Shown: piece after piece, positions 56,725 to 64,000 of the stretch | Position numbering within the stretch: position 1 is the first letter of the stretch | How the letters are laid out: each line of letters begins with the position of its first letter | Source of the DNA: Hyphomicrobiales bacterium | GTDB lineage: Bacteria > Pseudomonadota > Alphaproteobacteria > Rhizobiales > Rhizobiaceae | Assembly (NCBI GenBank): GCA_900473745.1 | Contig: UCMW01000004.1 | Span: 372,001-436,000, forward strand | DNA: 64,000 nt | Reading direction: 5' to 3' | The notes under the pieces: generated by a model | The model's input: only the letters and a program-made list of their open reading frames with translations | What the model was told of the DNA's origin: nothing | The model's database searches: none | Translations under genes and position numbers: made by a program

Positions 56725-57045
56725 TCATTCCTCGTTTTCGACCGTTCGCGCCACAAGCGCCATGTGCATCGCCTGCAAGGCGGGAGCGATGAAGGAGATC
56801 CACAGCAGCGCCATGTCGCGCTCGGCATGGTCGTGGCGTGAGAATACAAAGATCAGGCCGATCAGAGCAAGCATCAGCACGGGCGTCGCGGCGATCGCGA
56901 CGAGCCGCGGCGCCCGCCAGTTGACGGTGCCGCTGGTCGACCATTGCATCGGCAAACGGTCCGCACCCGGCGCGACATTCCGATAGGCCCAGAACGCAAT
57001 GCCGGCCATGCCGGCAATCGACAAGGTGAGCGCAACAAAGATCAT
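56725..57045 (-). CDS. Small membrane protein, DUF1648-like
   Basis: A 106-residue protein with three hydrophobic helices. The segment 'GADRLPMQWSTSGTVNWRAPR' between the first and second helices resembles the DUF1648 extracytoplasmic motif. Its ATG overlaps the tadA stop by one base (TGATG), so it is translated with tadA although the functions seem unrelated. Confidence 0.75.
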   Translation of the reverse strand: MIFVALTLSIAGMAGIAFWAYRNVAPGADRLPMQWSTSGTVNWRAPRLVAIAATPVLMLALIGLIFVFSRHDHAERDMALLWISFIAPALQAMHMALVARTVENEE

Positions 57046-57497
57046 CAGTCTCTCCTGTCCTGGAAGAAGCCCTTCAGCATATCGGCAGCCTCGCTCTCGC
57101 GAATGCCGGAATAGACTTCCGGAACATGGTGGCAGGTCGGCTGGTGGTAAAAACGCACGCCGTTCTCCACCGCGCCACCTTTCACATCCCCGGCAGCATA
57201 ATAGAGTCGTCGGATCCGGGCAAAGGAGATTGCCGCAGCGCACATGGTGCAGGGCTCGAGCGTGACATAGAGATCGGCATCGACGAGCCGTTCGTCACTC
57301 AGCCTCGCGGCCGCACGTCGGATGGCGAGGATCTCGGCATGGGCCGTGACGTCGTTCATGGCCCGCGTCTCGTTGCCGGCTCTCCCCAGGATCTCGCCGT
57401 CGCGCACGACCACGGCACCGATCGGAACCTCGCCGCGGGCACCTGCCGCGCGCGCCTCCGCAAAGGCTGCCTCCATGAAGCCGTTTGTCTTCCCCAT
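57045..57497 (-). CDS. tadA: tRNA-specific adenosine deaminase
   Basis: A 150-residue enzyme that converts A34 to inosine in tRNA-Arg(ACG). Zinc ligands: 'AHAEILAIRRA' (His and catalytic Glu near 54) and 'PCTMCAAAISFARI' (two Cys near 84). ATG at 57497 is chosen; an upstream in-frame start at 57512 is possible. It is divergent from the rluB gene, and both act on RNA. Confidence 0.95.
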   Translation of the reverse strand: MGKTNGFMEAAFAEARAAGARGEVPIGAVVVRDGEILGRAGNETRAMNDVTAHAEILAIRRAAARLSDERLVDADLYVTLEPCTMCAAAISFARIRRLYYAAGDVKGGAVENGVRFYHQPTCHHVPEVYSGIRESEAADMLKGFFQDRRD

Positions 57498-57566
57498 GCA
57501 CGAACTTTCCACTTAACCCGAGCCGCGCGACCTGATACGACAGCCCAAACCACAGGCAAACAACAA

Positions 57567-59606
57567 ATGACATTCAAAGACAAGTCCAAGCGTCCGGCGG
57601 GCAAGCCCTCCGACCGCAGCGGCAAGCCGCAAACCAGAAAACCGTCCGCAGCCTCCGCAGACAAGACCGCGTCGAAGCCCGTCCGTGCGCCGCGCGCCGA
57701 GGCACCGGCCGGCGACGAGACCATGAAGCCCGAGCGCATTTCCAAGCTGCTCGCCCGCGCCGGCGTTGCATCGCGTCGCGATATCGAGCGCATGATCATG
57801 GAAGGCCGCGTGGCCGTGAACGGCAAGGTGCTCGAAACACCCGTGCACAACGCGACGCTGGCCGACAAGATCGAGGTCGATGGCCAACCGATCCGTGGCA
57901 TCGAGCGCACCCGTCTCTGGCTCTACCACAAGCCGGCCGGTCTGGTGACGACCAATTCCGATCCGGAAGGCCGCTCGACGGTGTTCGAAAACCTGCCGGA
58001 AGAACTGCCGCGCGTCATGTCGATCGGCCGCCTCGACATCAACACCGAGGGCTTGCTGCTCCTCACCAATGACGGTGGCCTCGCCCGCGTGCTCGAACTG
58101 CCAACCACCGGATGGCTGCGCCGCTACCGCGTGCGGGCCTATGGCGAAGTCGACCAGCCGGCGCTCGACGCGCTCAAGGAAGGCATCGCGGTCGACGGCG
58201 TGCTCTACGGCGCGATCGATGCGACGCTCGACCGCAAGCAGGGCCACAATGTCTGGATCACCATGGGTCTGCGCGAAGGCAAGAACCGCGAGATCAAGAA
58301 CGTGCTCGGCGCGCTCGGCCTCGAGGTCAACCGCCTGATCCGTGTCTCCTACGGTCCCTTCCAGCTCGGCGACCTGCCCGAAGGCAAGGTCCAGGAAGTT
58401 CGTGGCCGCATGCTGCGCGACCAGCTCGGCCCCCGCCTGATCGAGGAATCCAAGGCCAATTTCGACGCGCCGATCTATGCCCATGGTGTCGAAGTCGACG
58501 AGGAAGAGGCTGCCGCCGCTGGGAAGAAGCCTGCCCGCGAGGCAAAGCCCGAATGGGGCCGTGAGGAGCGGCCGACGGACAAGAAGCGCGCTGCACCGAA
58601 GGACTGGTCCGACAAGGGCGACCGCCGCGAGCGTGCGCTCGGACGCCTCGACACCCGTCGCGACGATGGCAAGCCCAGCGACAAGTTTTCCGACAAGTTC
58701 GCCGACAAGCCGAAGCGCCCGGCGGGCAACACGAAGGGCCGCACCGCCAATGTCTGGATGGCGCCCGGCGCCCGTCCGCTCGGCGAAAAGGCGGCAGCTG
58801 CCGCCGCCCGCCGCAAGCCCGATCCGCGTGGGCCCAAGCCCGCTGAACGTTTCGACGACCGTCCGACCTCGACCGTTCAGATTACCCGCGCCCGCGACGA
58901 AGAGGGCGATTGGATCCGCGCCGACGGCCCTGATCAGAAGCCTGGCGGCCGTGGTGGTGATCGCGGTGGTGACCGTGGTGGAAAGCCGGGTGGCTTCGGC
59001 GCCCGTCCGCCCCGCCGTGACGGTGACGATCGTGCGCCCCGCCGTGAGGGCTCCGATCGCGGCCCCAAGCGTGATTTCGGTGATCGTGCCGAACGTGCAC
59101 CGCGCCGGGAAGGTGAAGACCGTGGCCCGCGCAAGGACTTCGGCGACCGCGGCCCCCGCAAGGATTTTGGTGATCGTGGCCCTCGCAAGCCTTTCGGCGA
59201 CAAGCCGGATCGTCCGCGCACGGAACGGTTCACGCCGGATCGCGCCCGTGACGACCGGCCCCGTGATGACCGCCCTCGCGACGCCAGACCGCGTGATGAC
59301 CGTCCCCGCGATGATCGTCCAAGGGGCGAGCGTCCGGCCGGCGACAGGCCTTTCGGCGACAAGCCGCGCGGCGCCAGACCTGCGGGCGACCGCCCCTTCG
59401 GCGATCGACCGGCGGGTAAGTCCTCTGGCAAACCCGCGGGTAAACCCTCTGGCAAGCCGGCAGGAAAGAGCTTCGGCGGCAAACCCGGTGGTGGCAAAAG
59501 CTTTGGCGGCAAGCCAGGCGGTCGTCCCGCCGGCGGCCCGCGCACCGGTGGTCCGGGCGGCAAACCCGCTGGCGGCAGCCGCGGTGCGCCGAAGGGCAAG
59601 AGGTAA
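57567..59606 (+). CDS. rluB: Pseudouridine synthase RluB-like, with very long disordered Arg/Gly/Asp tail
   Basis: A 679-residue protein. After a basic Lys/Pro/Ala-rich leader (1-50) come an S4 RNA-binding domain ('KPERISKLLARAGVASRRDIERMI', about 53-100) and an RsuA/RluB pseudouridine synthase domain (about 110-290) with catalytic 'GRLDINTEGLLLLTNDG' and 'EGKNREIKNVLGALGLEVNRLIRVSYGPF'. From about residue 310 on there are roughly 370 residues of low-complexity sequence with tandem repeats (RGPRKDFGD, RPRDD, GDRPFGD, SGKPAGK, KSFGGKPGG). It modifies 23S rRNA; the tail is probably an RNA-binding disordered region. Confidence 0.92.
   Translation: MTFKDKSKRPAGKPSDRSGKPQTRKPSAASADKTASKPVRAPRAEAPAGDETMKPERISKLLARAGVASRRDIERMIMEGRVAVNGKVLETPVHNATLADKIEVDGQPIRGIERTRLWLYHKPAGLVTTNSDPEGRSTVFENLPEELPRVMSIGRLDINTEGLLLLTNDGGLARVLELPTTGWLRRYRVRAYGEVDQPALDALKEGIAVDGVLYGAIDATLDRKQGHNVWITMGLREGKNREIKNVLGALGLEVNRLIRVSYGPFQLGDLPEGKVQEVRGRMLRDQLGPRLIEESKANFDAPIYAHGVEVDEEEAAAAGKKPAREAKPEWGREERPTDKKRAAPKDWSDKGDRRERALGRLDTRRDDGKPSDKFSDKFADKPKRPAGNTKGRTANVWMAPGARPLGEKAAAAAARRKPDPRGPKPAERFDDRPTSTVQITRARDEEGDWIRADGPDQKPGGRGGDRGGDRGGKPGGFGARPPRRDGDDRAPRREGSDRGPKRDFGDRAERAPRREGEDRGPRKDFGDRGPRKDFGDRGPRKPFGDKPDRPRTERFTPDRARDDRPRDDRPRDARPRDDRPRDDRPRGERPAGDRPFGDKPRGARPAGDRPFGDRPAGKSSGKPAGKPSGKPAGKSFGGKPGGGKSFGGKPGGRPAGGPRTGGPGGKPAGGSRGAPKGKR
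58930..59606 (+). repeat. Repetitive coding region of the rluB tail
   Basis: In-frame short repeats: RGPRKDFGD and relatives (about three copies), RPRDD (several), GDRPFGD (about three), SGKPAGK (three), KSFGGKPGG (two). Such repeats are prone to copy-number change. The long antisense frames in this region are by-products of the GC-rich repeats. Confidence 0.85.
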
Positions 59607-59612
59607 GCCCGC

Positions 59613-60173
59613 ATGCGCATCGTTGGCGGTGAGTTTCGTGGCCGCACGCTGGCCACGCCCAAGTCCAATGACATCCGGCCGACCGTCGACCGGACGCGGG
59701 AAAGCCTGTTCAACATCCTCGCGCACGCCCATCCGGGCGTGCTCGACGGCACCCGCATCCTCGACCTCTTCGCCGGCACCGGTGCCGTCGGCATCGAGGC
59801 GCTGTCGCGGGGTTGCAAGTCCGCACTCTTCGTCGAAAACAGCGTCGAGGGCCGAGGCCTGCTCTGGGAAAACATTGATGCCTTCGGCCTGCATGGCCGC
59901 GCCCGCATGCTGAGGCGCGACGCCACCGATCTCGGCCCTTCCAACAACATCGAGCCCTTCGAACTGGTCTTCGCCGATCCGCCTTATGGCAAGGGTCTCG
60001 GCGAGAAGGCGCTACTGTCGGCTCATCAGGGCGGCTGGATTGCGCCAGGCGGCCTAGTCATCCTCGAAGAGCGCGGCGATGTGCAGGTTTTCCTCGATCC
60101 GGTTTTCGCCTTCCTGGAAGAGCGCACCTTCGGTGACACGAAAATGTACTTCTTTTCCTATAGGCCAGCCTGA
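59613..60173 (+). CDS. rsmD: 16S rRNA (guanine-966-N2)-methyltransferase
   Basis: A 186-residue Rossmann methyltransferase. 'MRIVGGEFRGRTL' and 'RPTVDRTRESLFNIL' at the N-terminus, motif I 'ILDLFAGTGAVGIEALSRG' near 48 and the catalytic 'FADPPYGKGL' near 117 identify RsmD. It starts 7 bases after the rluB stop, so the two rRNA-modifying enzymes are translated together. Confidence 0.94.
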   Translation: MRIVGGEFRGRTLATPKSNDIRPTVDRTRESLFNILAHAHPGVLDGTRILDLFAGTGAVGIEALSRGCKSALFVENSVEGRGLLWENIDAFGLHGRARMLRRDATDLGPSNNIEPFELVFADPPYGKGLGEKALLSAHQGGWIAPGGLVILEERGDVQVFLDPVFAFLEERTFGDTKMYFFSYRPA

Positions 60174-60199
60174 TCCCCGAAACGGAGAAAAGCTGGCCC

Positions 60200-61075
60200 A
60201 TGGATCTCGTCGCTGAAACCCCGATCCCGTCAACAGCCGCGAAGGCCGATCCGACCATTGGCCTCGCACTCGGGGCAGGGGGCGCACGCGGCTTTGCGCA
60301 TATTCCGGTCCTCGAGGTCTTCGACGAACTCGGCATCAAGCCCGCCCTGATCGCCGGTTCCTCGATGGGTGCGATCCTCGGCGCCGGCTACGCCGCCGGC
60401 ATGAGCGGCCGCGACATCAGGGACTATACGCTGGAACTCGCTGATAACAGGGGCCAGGTCCTCAACCGCTTCTGGAGCCTGCGCCCGGCCAGCATCCGTG
60501 CCCTGGGCGGCTTCCGCCTCGGCCAGTTCAACCTGCCGCGACTGCTCCGCGCCTTCCTGCCACCTGATATCCCCCAGGATTTCGCCGACCTGAAGCTCCC
60601 GCTGACGGTCATCGCCACCGATTACTACGGGCAATGCGAGATGGTGCGCAGCGAGGGCGATCTCTACGAGGCGCTGTCCGCCTCGGCCGCGATTCCTGCG
60701 CTCTTTGCACCTGTCACCATCGACGGCCGGCTGATGATCGACGGCGGTATCTTCAACCCGGTGCCTTACGATCACCTCGTCGGCAAGGTCGACATCATGC
60801 TCGCGGTCGACGTGATCGGCGCGCCGGAAGGCGACGGCACGCTGGTGCCCAACCGCATCGACAGCCTTTTCGGCGCCTCGCAGCTGATGATGCAGTCGCA
60901 CATTGCCCTGAAGATGAAGATCTGCCAGCCGGACATCTACATCCGGCCGGAGATCAACAGCTACAAGGTGCTCGACTTCTTCAAGGCCCGACAGATCCTT
61001 GAGATCTGCGACCGGATGAAGGAACCGCTGAAGCGGGATCTCACGGCCCGCATCGAGGATTTCGTCCGCCGCTGA
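60200..61075 (+). CDS. Patatin-like phospholipase family protein (RssA-like)
   Basis: A 291-residue acyl hydrolase: 'LALGAGGARGFAHIPVLEVF' near residue 22, the nucleophile elbow 'GSSMGAILGAGYAAG' near 53 and the catalytic Asp in 'MIDGGIFNPVPYDHL' near 179. No signal peptide. It is smaller than and different from the DUF3734 patatin at 3725. Follows rsmD by 27 bases; the role in lipid turnover is inferred. Confidence 0.9.
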   Translation: MDLVAETPIPSTAAKADPTIGLALGAGGARGFAHIPVLEVFDELGIKPALIAGSSMGAILGAGYAAGMSGRDIRDYTLELADNRGQVLNRFWSLRPASIRALGGFRLGQFNLPRLLRAFLPPDIPQDFADLKLPLTVIATDYYGQCEMVRSEGDLYEALSASAAIPALFAPVTIDGRLMIDGGIFNPVPYDHLVGKVDIMLAVDVIGAPEGDGTLVPNRIDSLFGASQLMMQSHIALKMKICQPDIYIRPEINSYKVLDFFKARQILEICDRMKEPLKRDLTARIEDFVRR

Positions 61076-61079
61076 GCAA

Positions 61080-62885
61080 TCAGGCCGCGGGTGCCTGCGG
61101 TTCGGGTTCGACGGCCTGGATCGGCTTCTTCGGCTTGATCAGCGGCTCGGGCACCGGCCGCTTGTGCATCAGTTCGCGACCCGCAAGAATGCCCTCTTGC
61201 GCCTGCAGTCTCAGACGCTCCTCGTCGCGGCGGCGGATGTCTTCGCCGATCTCGTAAGCCTCGTCCTCGCTCGCGCCGAGCCCCTCCAGCGTGCGCCGCC
61301 CGAAAAGCAGCCCGGACTCGAAGGTCTCGCGCAACTCGTATTCCACGTCACGGGCCCTGAGCTCCAGGCTGTGGAGCCGGTCATAGGAGCGAACGAACAG
61401 GCGCACATCAGGATATTCCGAGCGAATGAGATCGACGATCTTGTCGGTGATGTCCTTCCTGTGCGTGCAGACCGCGACGATTTTCGCCTTTTCGATCCCG
61501 GCCGCTCGCAGCATGTCGAGCCGCGTGCCGTCGCCGAAATAGATGCGGAAGCCAAAGGTCGCGGCCTGGCGCACGCGATCCGGGCTGTAGTCGAGAATCG
61601 TGACGTCCCTCCCACTGGCGAGCAGGATCTGCGCCGCGATCTGGCCGAAGCGGGAGAAGCCGACCATCAGTACATCCGATCCGGCCCCTTCGAAATCCTC
61701 GTCCATCTCCTCCATGTCCGACGTCTCCCTTGCCAGCAGGCGCTGGCCGATCAGTGCGGTGAGCGGCGTGAACGCCATCGACAATGTCACGATGGAAATG
61801 AGCAGGGATGATTGCGCAGTGCTGAAAAGCCCGGCGGCAGCGGCCGTGGTGAAGAGCACGAAGCCGAATTCGCCGCCCTGGGGCAACAACATGCCGATAC
61901 GAATGGCGTCGTTGTGAGAGGAGCCGGAGACGCGGCAGATCGCATAGATCACCAGTGCCTTGACCGCCATCAGCACAGGCATTGCGATTGCGATCAGAGC
62001 CATGTTGTCGACAATGACCTGCAGCTCCATCGATAGCCCGACGGCGATGAAGAAGAGCGCCAGCAGAAGCCCGCGAAAGGGTTCGATATCGGCTTCCAGT
62101 TCGTGACGATAGGAGGATTCGGCCAGCATGACACCGGCAAGGAAGGCGCCCATGGCCATGGAGAGGCCGGCCACTTGCATCACATAGGCCGATCCCAGAA
62201 CGACGAAGAGGGCGGCTGCGATCATCACCTCACGTGCACCGGTCCGGGCGATGATCTGGAACATCGGTGTCAGCAGGTACCGACCGGCGAGGATCATGCC
62301 GATCACAGCGCCCACCGCAATTCCGATTTCCAGCACAGGTGACTGCTGAGCTTCTCCGCCTTGCGAGCTCAGGACCGTGACCATGGCGAGCAATGGCACG
62401 ATGGCGAGGTCCTGGAAGAGCAGGATCGAGAAGGAGCGTTGCCCATAGCGGCTGTTCATGTCGCCATAGTCTTCCAGCAATTGCAGGGCAAAGGCGGTCG
62501 ACGACAGCGCCAGGCCGAAGCCGGCGACCAGTGCCCCGCGCCAGTCCAGAAGACCCGCCGCATAGACCAACGCCGTCACGACGAGACCCGTCAGCACGAC
62601 CTGACTGGTGCCCAGCCCGAATATGTCGCGCCGCATGTGCCACAAGCGGCTGGGCTTGAGTTCCAGCCCGATGATGAAGAGCAGCAGGACGACGCCGAGT
62701 TCGGCAACGGCGAGGATCTCGCCGGAGCCGCCGATGAGGTGCAGGACAGGGCCGATCACGACGCCTGCCGCGAGATAGCCGAGCACGGTCCCGAGCCCCA
62801 GCTTGCGGAAGATCGGTGCTGCGATGACCGCCCCACCGAGAAGAAGCAGCGGTTGGGCAAACAGGGCTTCGGTTGCGCTGGCCAA
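61080..62885 (-). CDS. Kef/CPA2-type monovalent cation:proton antiporter
   Basis: A 601-residue transporter: about twelve membrane helices (1-385) with 'FIIGLELKPSRLWHMRRDIFGLG' and 'ALSSTAFALQLL', then a linker and an RCK/TrkA-N domain ('DVLMVGFSRFGQIAAQILLASGRDVTILDYSPDRV' near 400). The Rossmann glycine motif is G-F-S-R-F-G rather than GYGRVG. The C-terminus (540-601) is charged and Pro-rich. It probably exports K+ in exchange for H+ under stress. Whether it is glutathione-gated like KefC cannot be told. Confidence 0.92.
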   Translation of the reverse strand: MASATEALFAQPLLLLGGAVIAAPIFRKLGLGTVLGYLAAGVVIGPVLHLIGGSGEILAVAELGVVLLLFIIGLELKPSRLWHMRRDIFGLGTSQVVLTGLVVTALVYAAGLLDWRGALVAGFGLALSSTAFALQLLEDYGDMNSRYGQRSFSILLFQDLAIVPLLAMVTVLSSQGGEAQQSPVLEIGIAVGAVIGMILAGRYLLTPMFQIIARTGAREVMIAAALFVVLGSAYVMQVAGLSMAMGAFLAGVMLAESSYRHELEADIEPFRGLLLALFFIAVGLSMELQVIVDNMALIAIAMPVLMAVKALVIYAICRVSGSSHNDAIRIGMLLPQGGEFGFVLFTTAAAAGLFSTAQSSLLISIVTLSMAFTPLTALIGQRLLARETSDMEEMDEDFEGAGSDVLMVGFSRFGQIAAQILLASGRDVTILDYSPDRVRQAATFGFRIYFGDGTRLDMLRAAGIEKAKIVAVCTHRKDITDKIVDLIRSEYPDVRLFVRSYDRLHSLELRARDVEYELRETFESGLLFGRRTLEGLGASEDEAYEIGEDIRRRDEERLRLQAQEGILAGRELMHKRPVPEPLIKPKKPIQAVEPEPQAPAA

Positions 62886-63020
62886 GGGTATTCTCCTCGT
62901 TTTCCGGGATCGAGCGGACTGGAATGGAACCTATGCCGGGCTCGTGAACGGAAAAGCCCGAACCGCCCTTGATGCCCCTTGTAAGGCACAATAAATGGAG
63001 CGGGAAGGAAAGGCCAACCC

Positions 63021-64000
63021 ATGCCCCATCAAATCGATTCCGCCAACCTCCTCGAACGCGCCGAACAGCTCGTCGACCTCGCCATCAAGGCGGGTGCCGA
63101 CAAGGCTGATGCCGTGGTGGTGCGTTCCCGTTCCAAGGGCGTCAGCGTGCGCCTCGGCAAGGTCGAGTCGACCGAGGCCTCCGAGAGCGACGACTTTTCG
63201 CTGCGCGTCTTTATCGGACGTCAGGTGGCCTCCGTCTCGGCCAATCCCGGCTTCGACCTCACGGCGCTGGCCGAGCGTGCCGTCGCCATGGCCAAGGTCT
63301 CGCCGGAGGATCCCTTTGCCGGCCTCGCCGACGAGAGCGATCTCGCCCGTAACATTCCTGATCTTCAGCTTTTCGATGACACCGAAGTGTCGAGTGATCA
63401 GCTGCGCGAGAGCGCGCTTGCCATGGAAGAGACGGCCCGCGCCGTCAATGGCGTCAGCAATTCGCTCGGCGCCGGCGCGTCCGCTGGCATGGGTGGCCTG
63501 GTGCTCGTCACCTCGCACGGTTTTTCCGGCAGTTATGCCGGTTCGCGCTTTTCCCGCTCGGTCGGTGTCATCGCCGGCGAGGGCACCAAGATGGAGCGCG
63601 ACCATGACTATGACAGCCGCCTCTATTTCGCAGAGCTGGACAGCGCGGAAGACATCGGTCGCCGCGCAGCCGAGCGCGCCATCCGCCGCCTGAACCCGCG
63701 CCAGGTCCCGACGGCCTCTAACCTGACCGTCGTTTTTGACCCGCGTGTCGCCCGCGGTTTCGCGGGCACGATCGCCGGCGCCATCAACGGCGCCTCGGTC
63801 GCCCGCAAGACCTCCTTCCTGCGCGACAAGATGGGCCAGCAGGTGCTGAAATCGGGTCTCAACATCACCGACGATCCGCTGAAGGTTCGCGGATCCTCCT
63901 CGCGCCCCTTCGACGGAGAAGGCGTCTCCGGCAAGCCGCTGACGATGATCGAGGACGGCGTGCTGAAGCACTGGTTCCTGTCCTCGTCCGCCGCCCGCGA
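63021..64000 (+). CDS. pmbA: TldD/PmbA family metallopeptidase-like protein, 3'-truncated by window end
   Basis: The first 326 residues of a TldD/PmbA protein, cut off by the window edge. 'LLERAEQLVDLAIKAGADKADAVVVRSRSKGVSVRLGKVES' at the start, 'AGASAGMGGLVLVTSHGFSGSYAGSRFS' near 150 and 'LTVVFDPRVARGFAGTIAGAINGASVARKTSFL' near 240 identify the PmbA branch. TldD and PmbA act as a heterodimer that cleaves microcin-type peptides and CcdA. ATG follows a GGAAAGG site. It is divergent from the antiporter gene. Confidence 0.9.
   Translation, partial: MPHQIDSANLLERAEQLVDLAIKAGADKADAVVVRSRSKGVSVRLGKVESTEASESDDFSLRVFIGRQVASVSANPGFDLTALAERAVAMAKVSPEDPFAGLADESDLARNIPDLQLFDDTEVSSDQLRESALAMEETARAVNGVSNSLGAGASAGMGGLVLVTSHGFSGSYAGSRFSRSVGVIAGEGTKMERDHDYDSRLYFAELDSAEDIGRRAAERAIRRLNPRQVPTASNLTVVFDPRVARGFAGTIAGAINGASVARKTSFLRDKMGQQVLKSGLNITDDPLKVRGSSSRPFDGEGVSGKPLTMIEDGVLKHWFLSSSAAR

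Noticed and set aside
57513..59894. Very long open frames antisense to rluB (and another plus-strand frame at 58477-59913)
   Set aside because: They arise because the GC-rich Arg/Gly/Asp codon repeats avoid stops in all frames. The translations are low-complexity, with no domain, and the rluB frame has S4 and synthase motifs.
62995..63693. 232-codon frame at the start of the pmbA region
   Set aside because: It is out of frame with the PmbA translation starting at 63021, which shows family motifs and continues to the window end.

Overview
The window is one contiguous, gene-dense, high-GC chromosomal segment of an alphaproteobacterium, almost certainly a member of the Rhizobiaceae (Rhizobium/Agrobacterium group). 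Signs of this are three rhizobial intergenic palindromic repeats of the RIME type, a mannosylfructose-phosphate synthase/phosphatase pair of the kind described in Agrobacterium, a short-form HisG with HisZ, CIRCE plus RpoH control of groESL, and several small conserved rhizobial proteins. I see no rRNA, tRNA, CRISPR array, insertion sequence, prophage or replication origin. Apart from toxin-antitoxin loci and repeats, this is ordinary core chromosome with accessory islets.

Layout. 1-7.2 kb: small membrane proteins, a Tat-exported dienelactone hydrolase-like protein, a zinc alcohol dehydrogenase, a DUF3734 patatin, and TetR, LysR and DUF1127 genes. 7.3-9.9 kb: a chemoreceptor ending in a CheR-tether pentapeptide. 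9.9-15.3 kb (minus): a PiT phosphate permease behind a Pho box, then rsmE, gshA and a DUF937 gene. 15.5-17.6 kb: mfpsA-mfppB for the osmolyte mannosylfructose. 17.8-23.1 kb: a FadR-type regulator, DUF3422, hicAB, DUF6880 and a LysR regulator. 23.2-27.9 kb: the glycolate oxidase operon glcD-glcE-(membrane protein)-glcF, with a RIME element inside it. 27.9-34.5 kb: envelope proteins, two L,D-transpeptidases, tag, a probable metal/copper pair, and a RelB-like antitoxin whose toxin has decayed to a C-terminal remnant. 34.6-38.4 kb: hisS, hisZ and hisG. 38.6-41.4 kb: DoxX, a frame-interrupted conserved gene and a lytic transglycosylase flanked by imperfect repeats. 41.5-43.7 kb: groESL. 43.9-46.1 kb: chrB-chrA chromate resistance. 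46.2-48.0 kb: a HAD phosphatase and ribF. 48.2-52.1 kb: small proteins, a DapA-like protein without its catalytic lysine, a diguanylate cyclase, an orphan BrnA and parDE. 52.5-64 kb: ileS, a lipoprotein, GNAT, tadA, rluB with a very long disordered tail, rsmD, a patatin, a Kef-type antiporter and a pmbA/tldD gene cut by the window end.

How the genes work together. The clearest functional units are the glycolate-to-glyoxylate oxidase operon with two candidate regulators, histidine charging and synthesis (hisS/hisZ/hisG), the phosphate permease under a likely PhoB site, the two-step osmolyte pathway mfpsA-mfppB, the heat-shock chaperonin operon, and a cluster of translation-quality enzymes (ileS, tadA, rluB, rsmD).

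The most unusual observations are: a conserved gene whose two frames meet exactly at a -1 slippery-type heptamer (39773-39779); an 11-bp motif shared by the promoter regions of the FadR-type regulator and glcD; the DapA paralog lacking the Schiff-base lysine; the toxin-less RelB; and about 53-bp imperfect repeats bracketing the lytic transglycosylase gene. I did not find convincing evidence for a wholly new multi-gene system. All identifications come from reading motifs without database searches.
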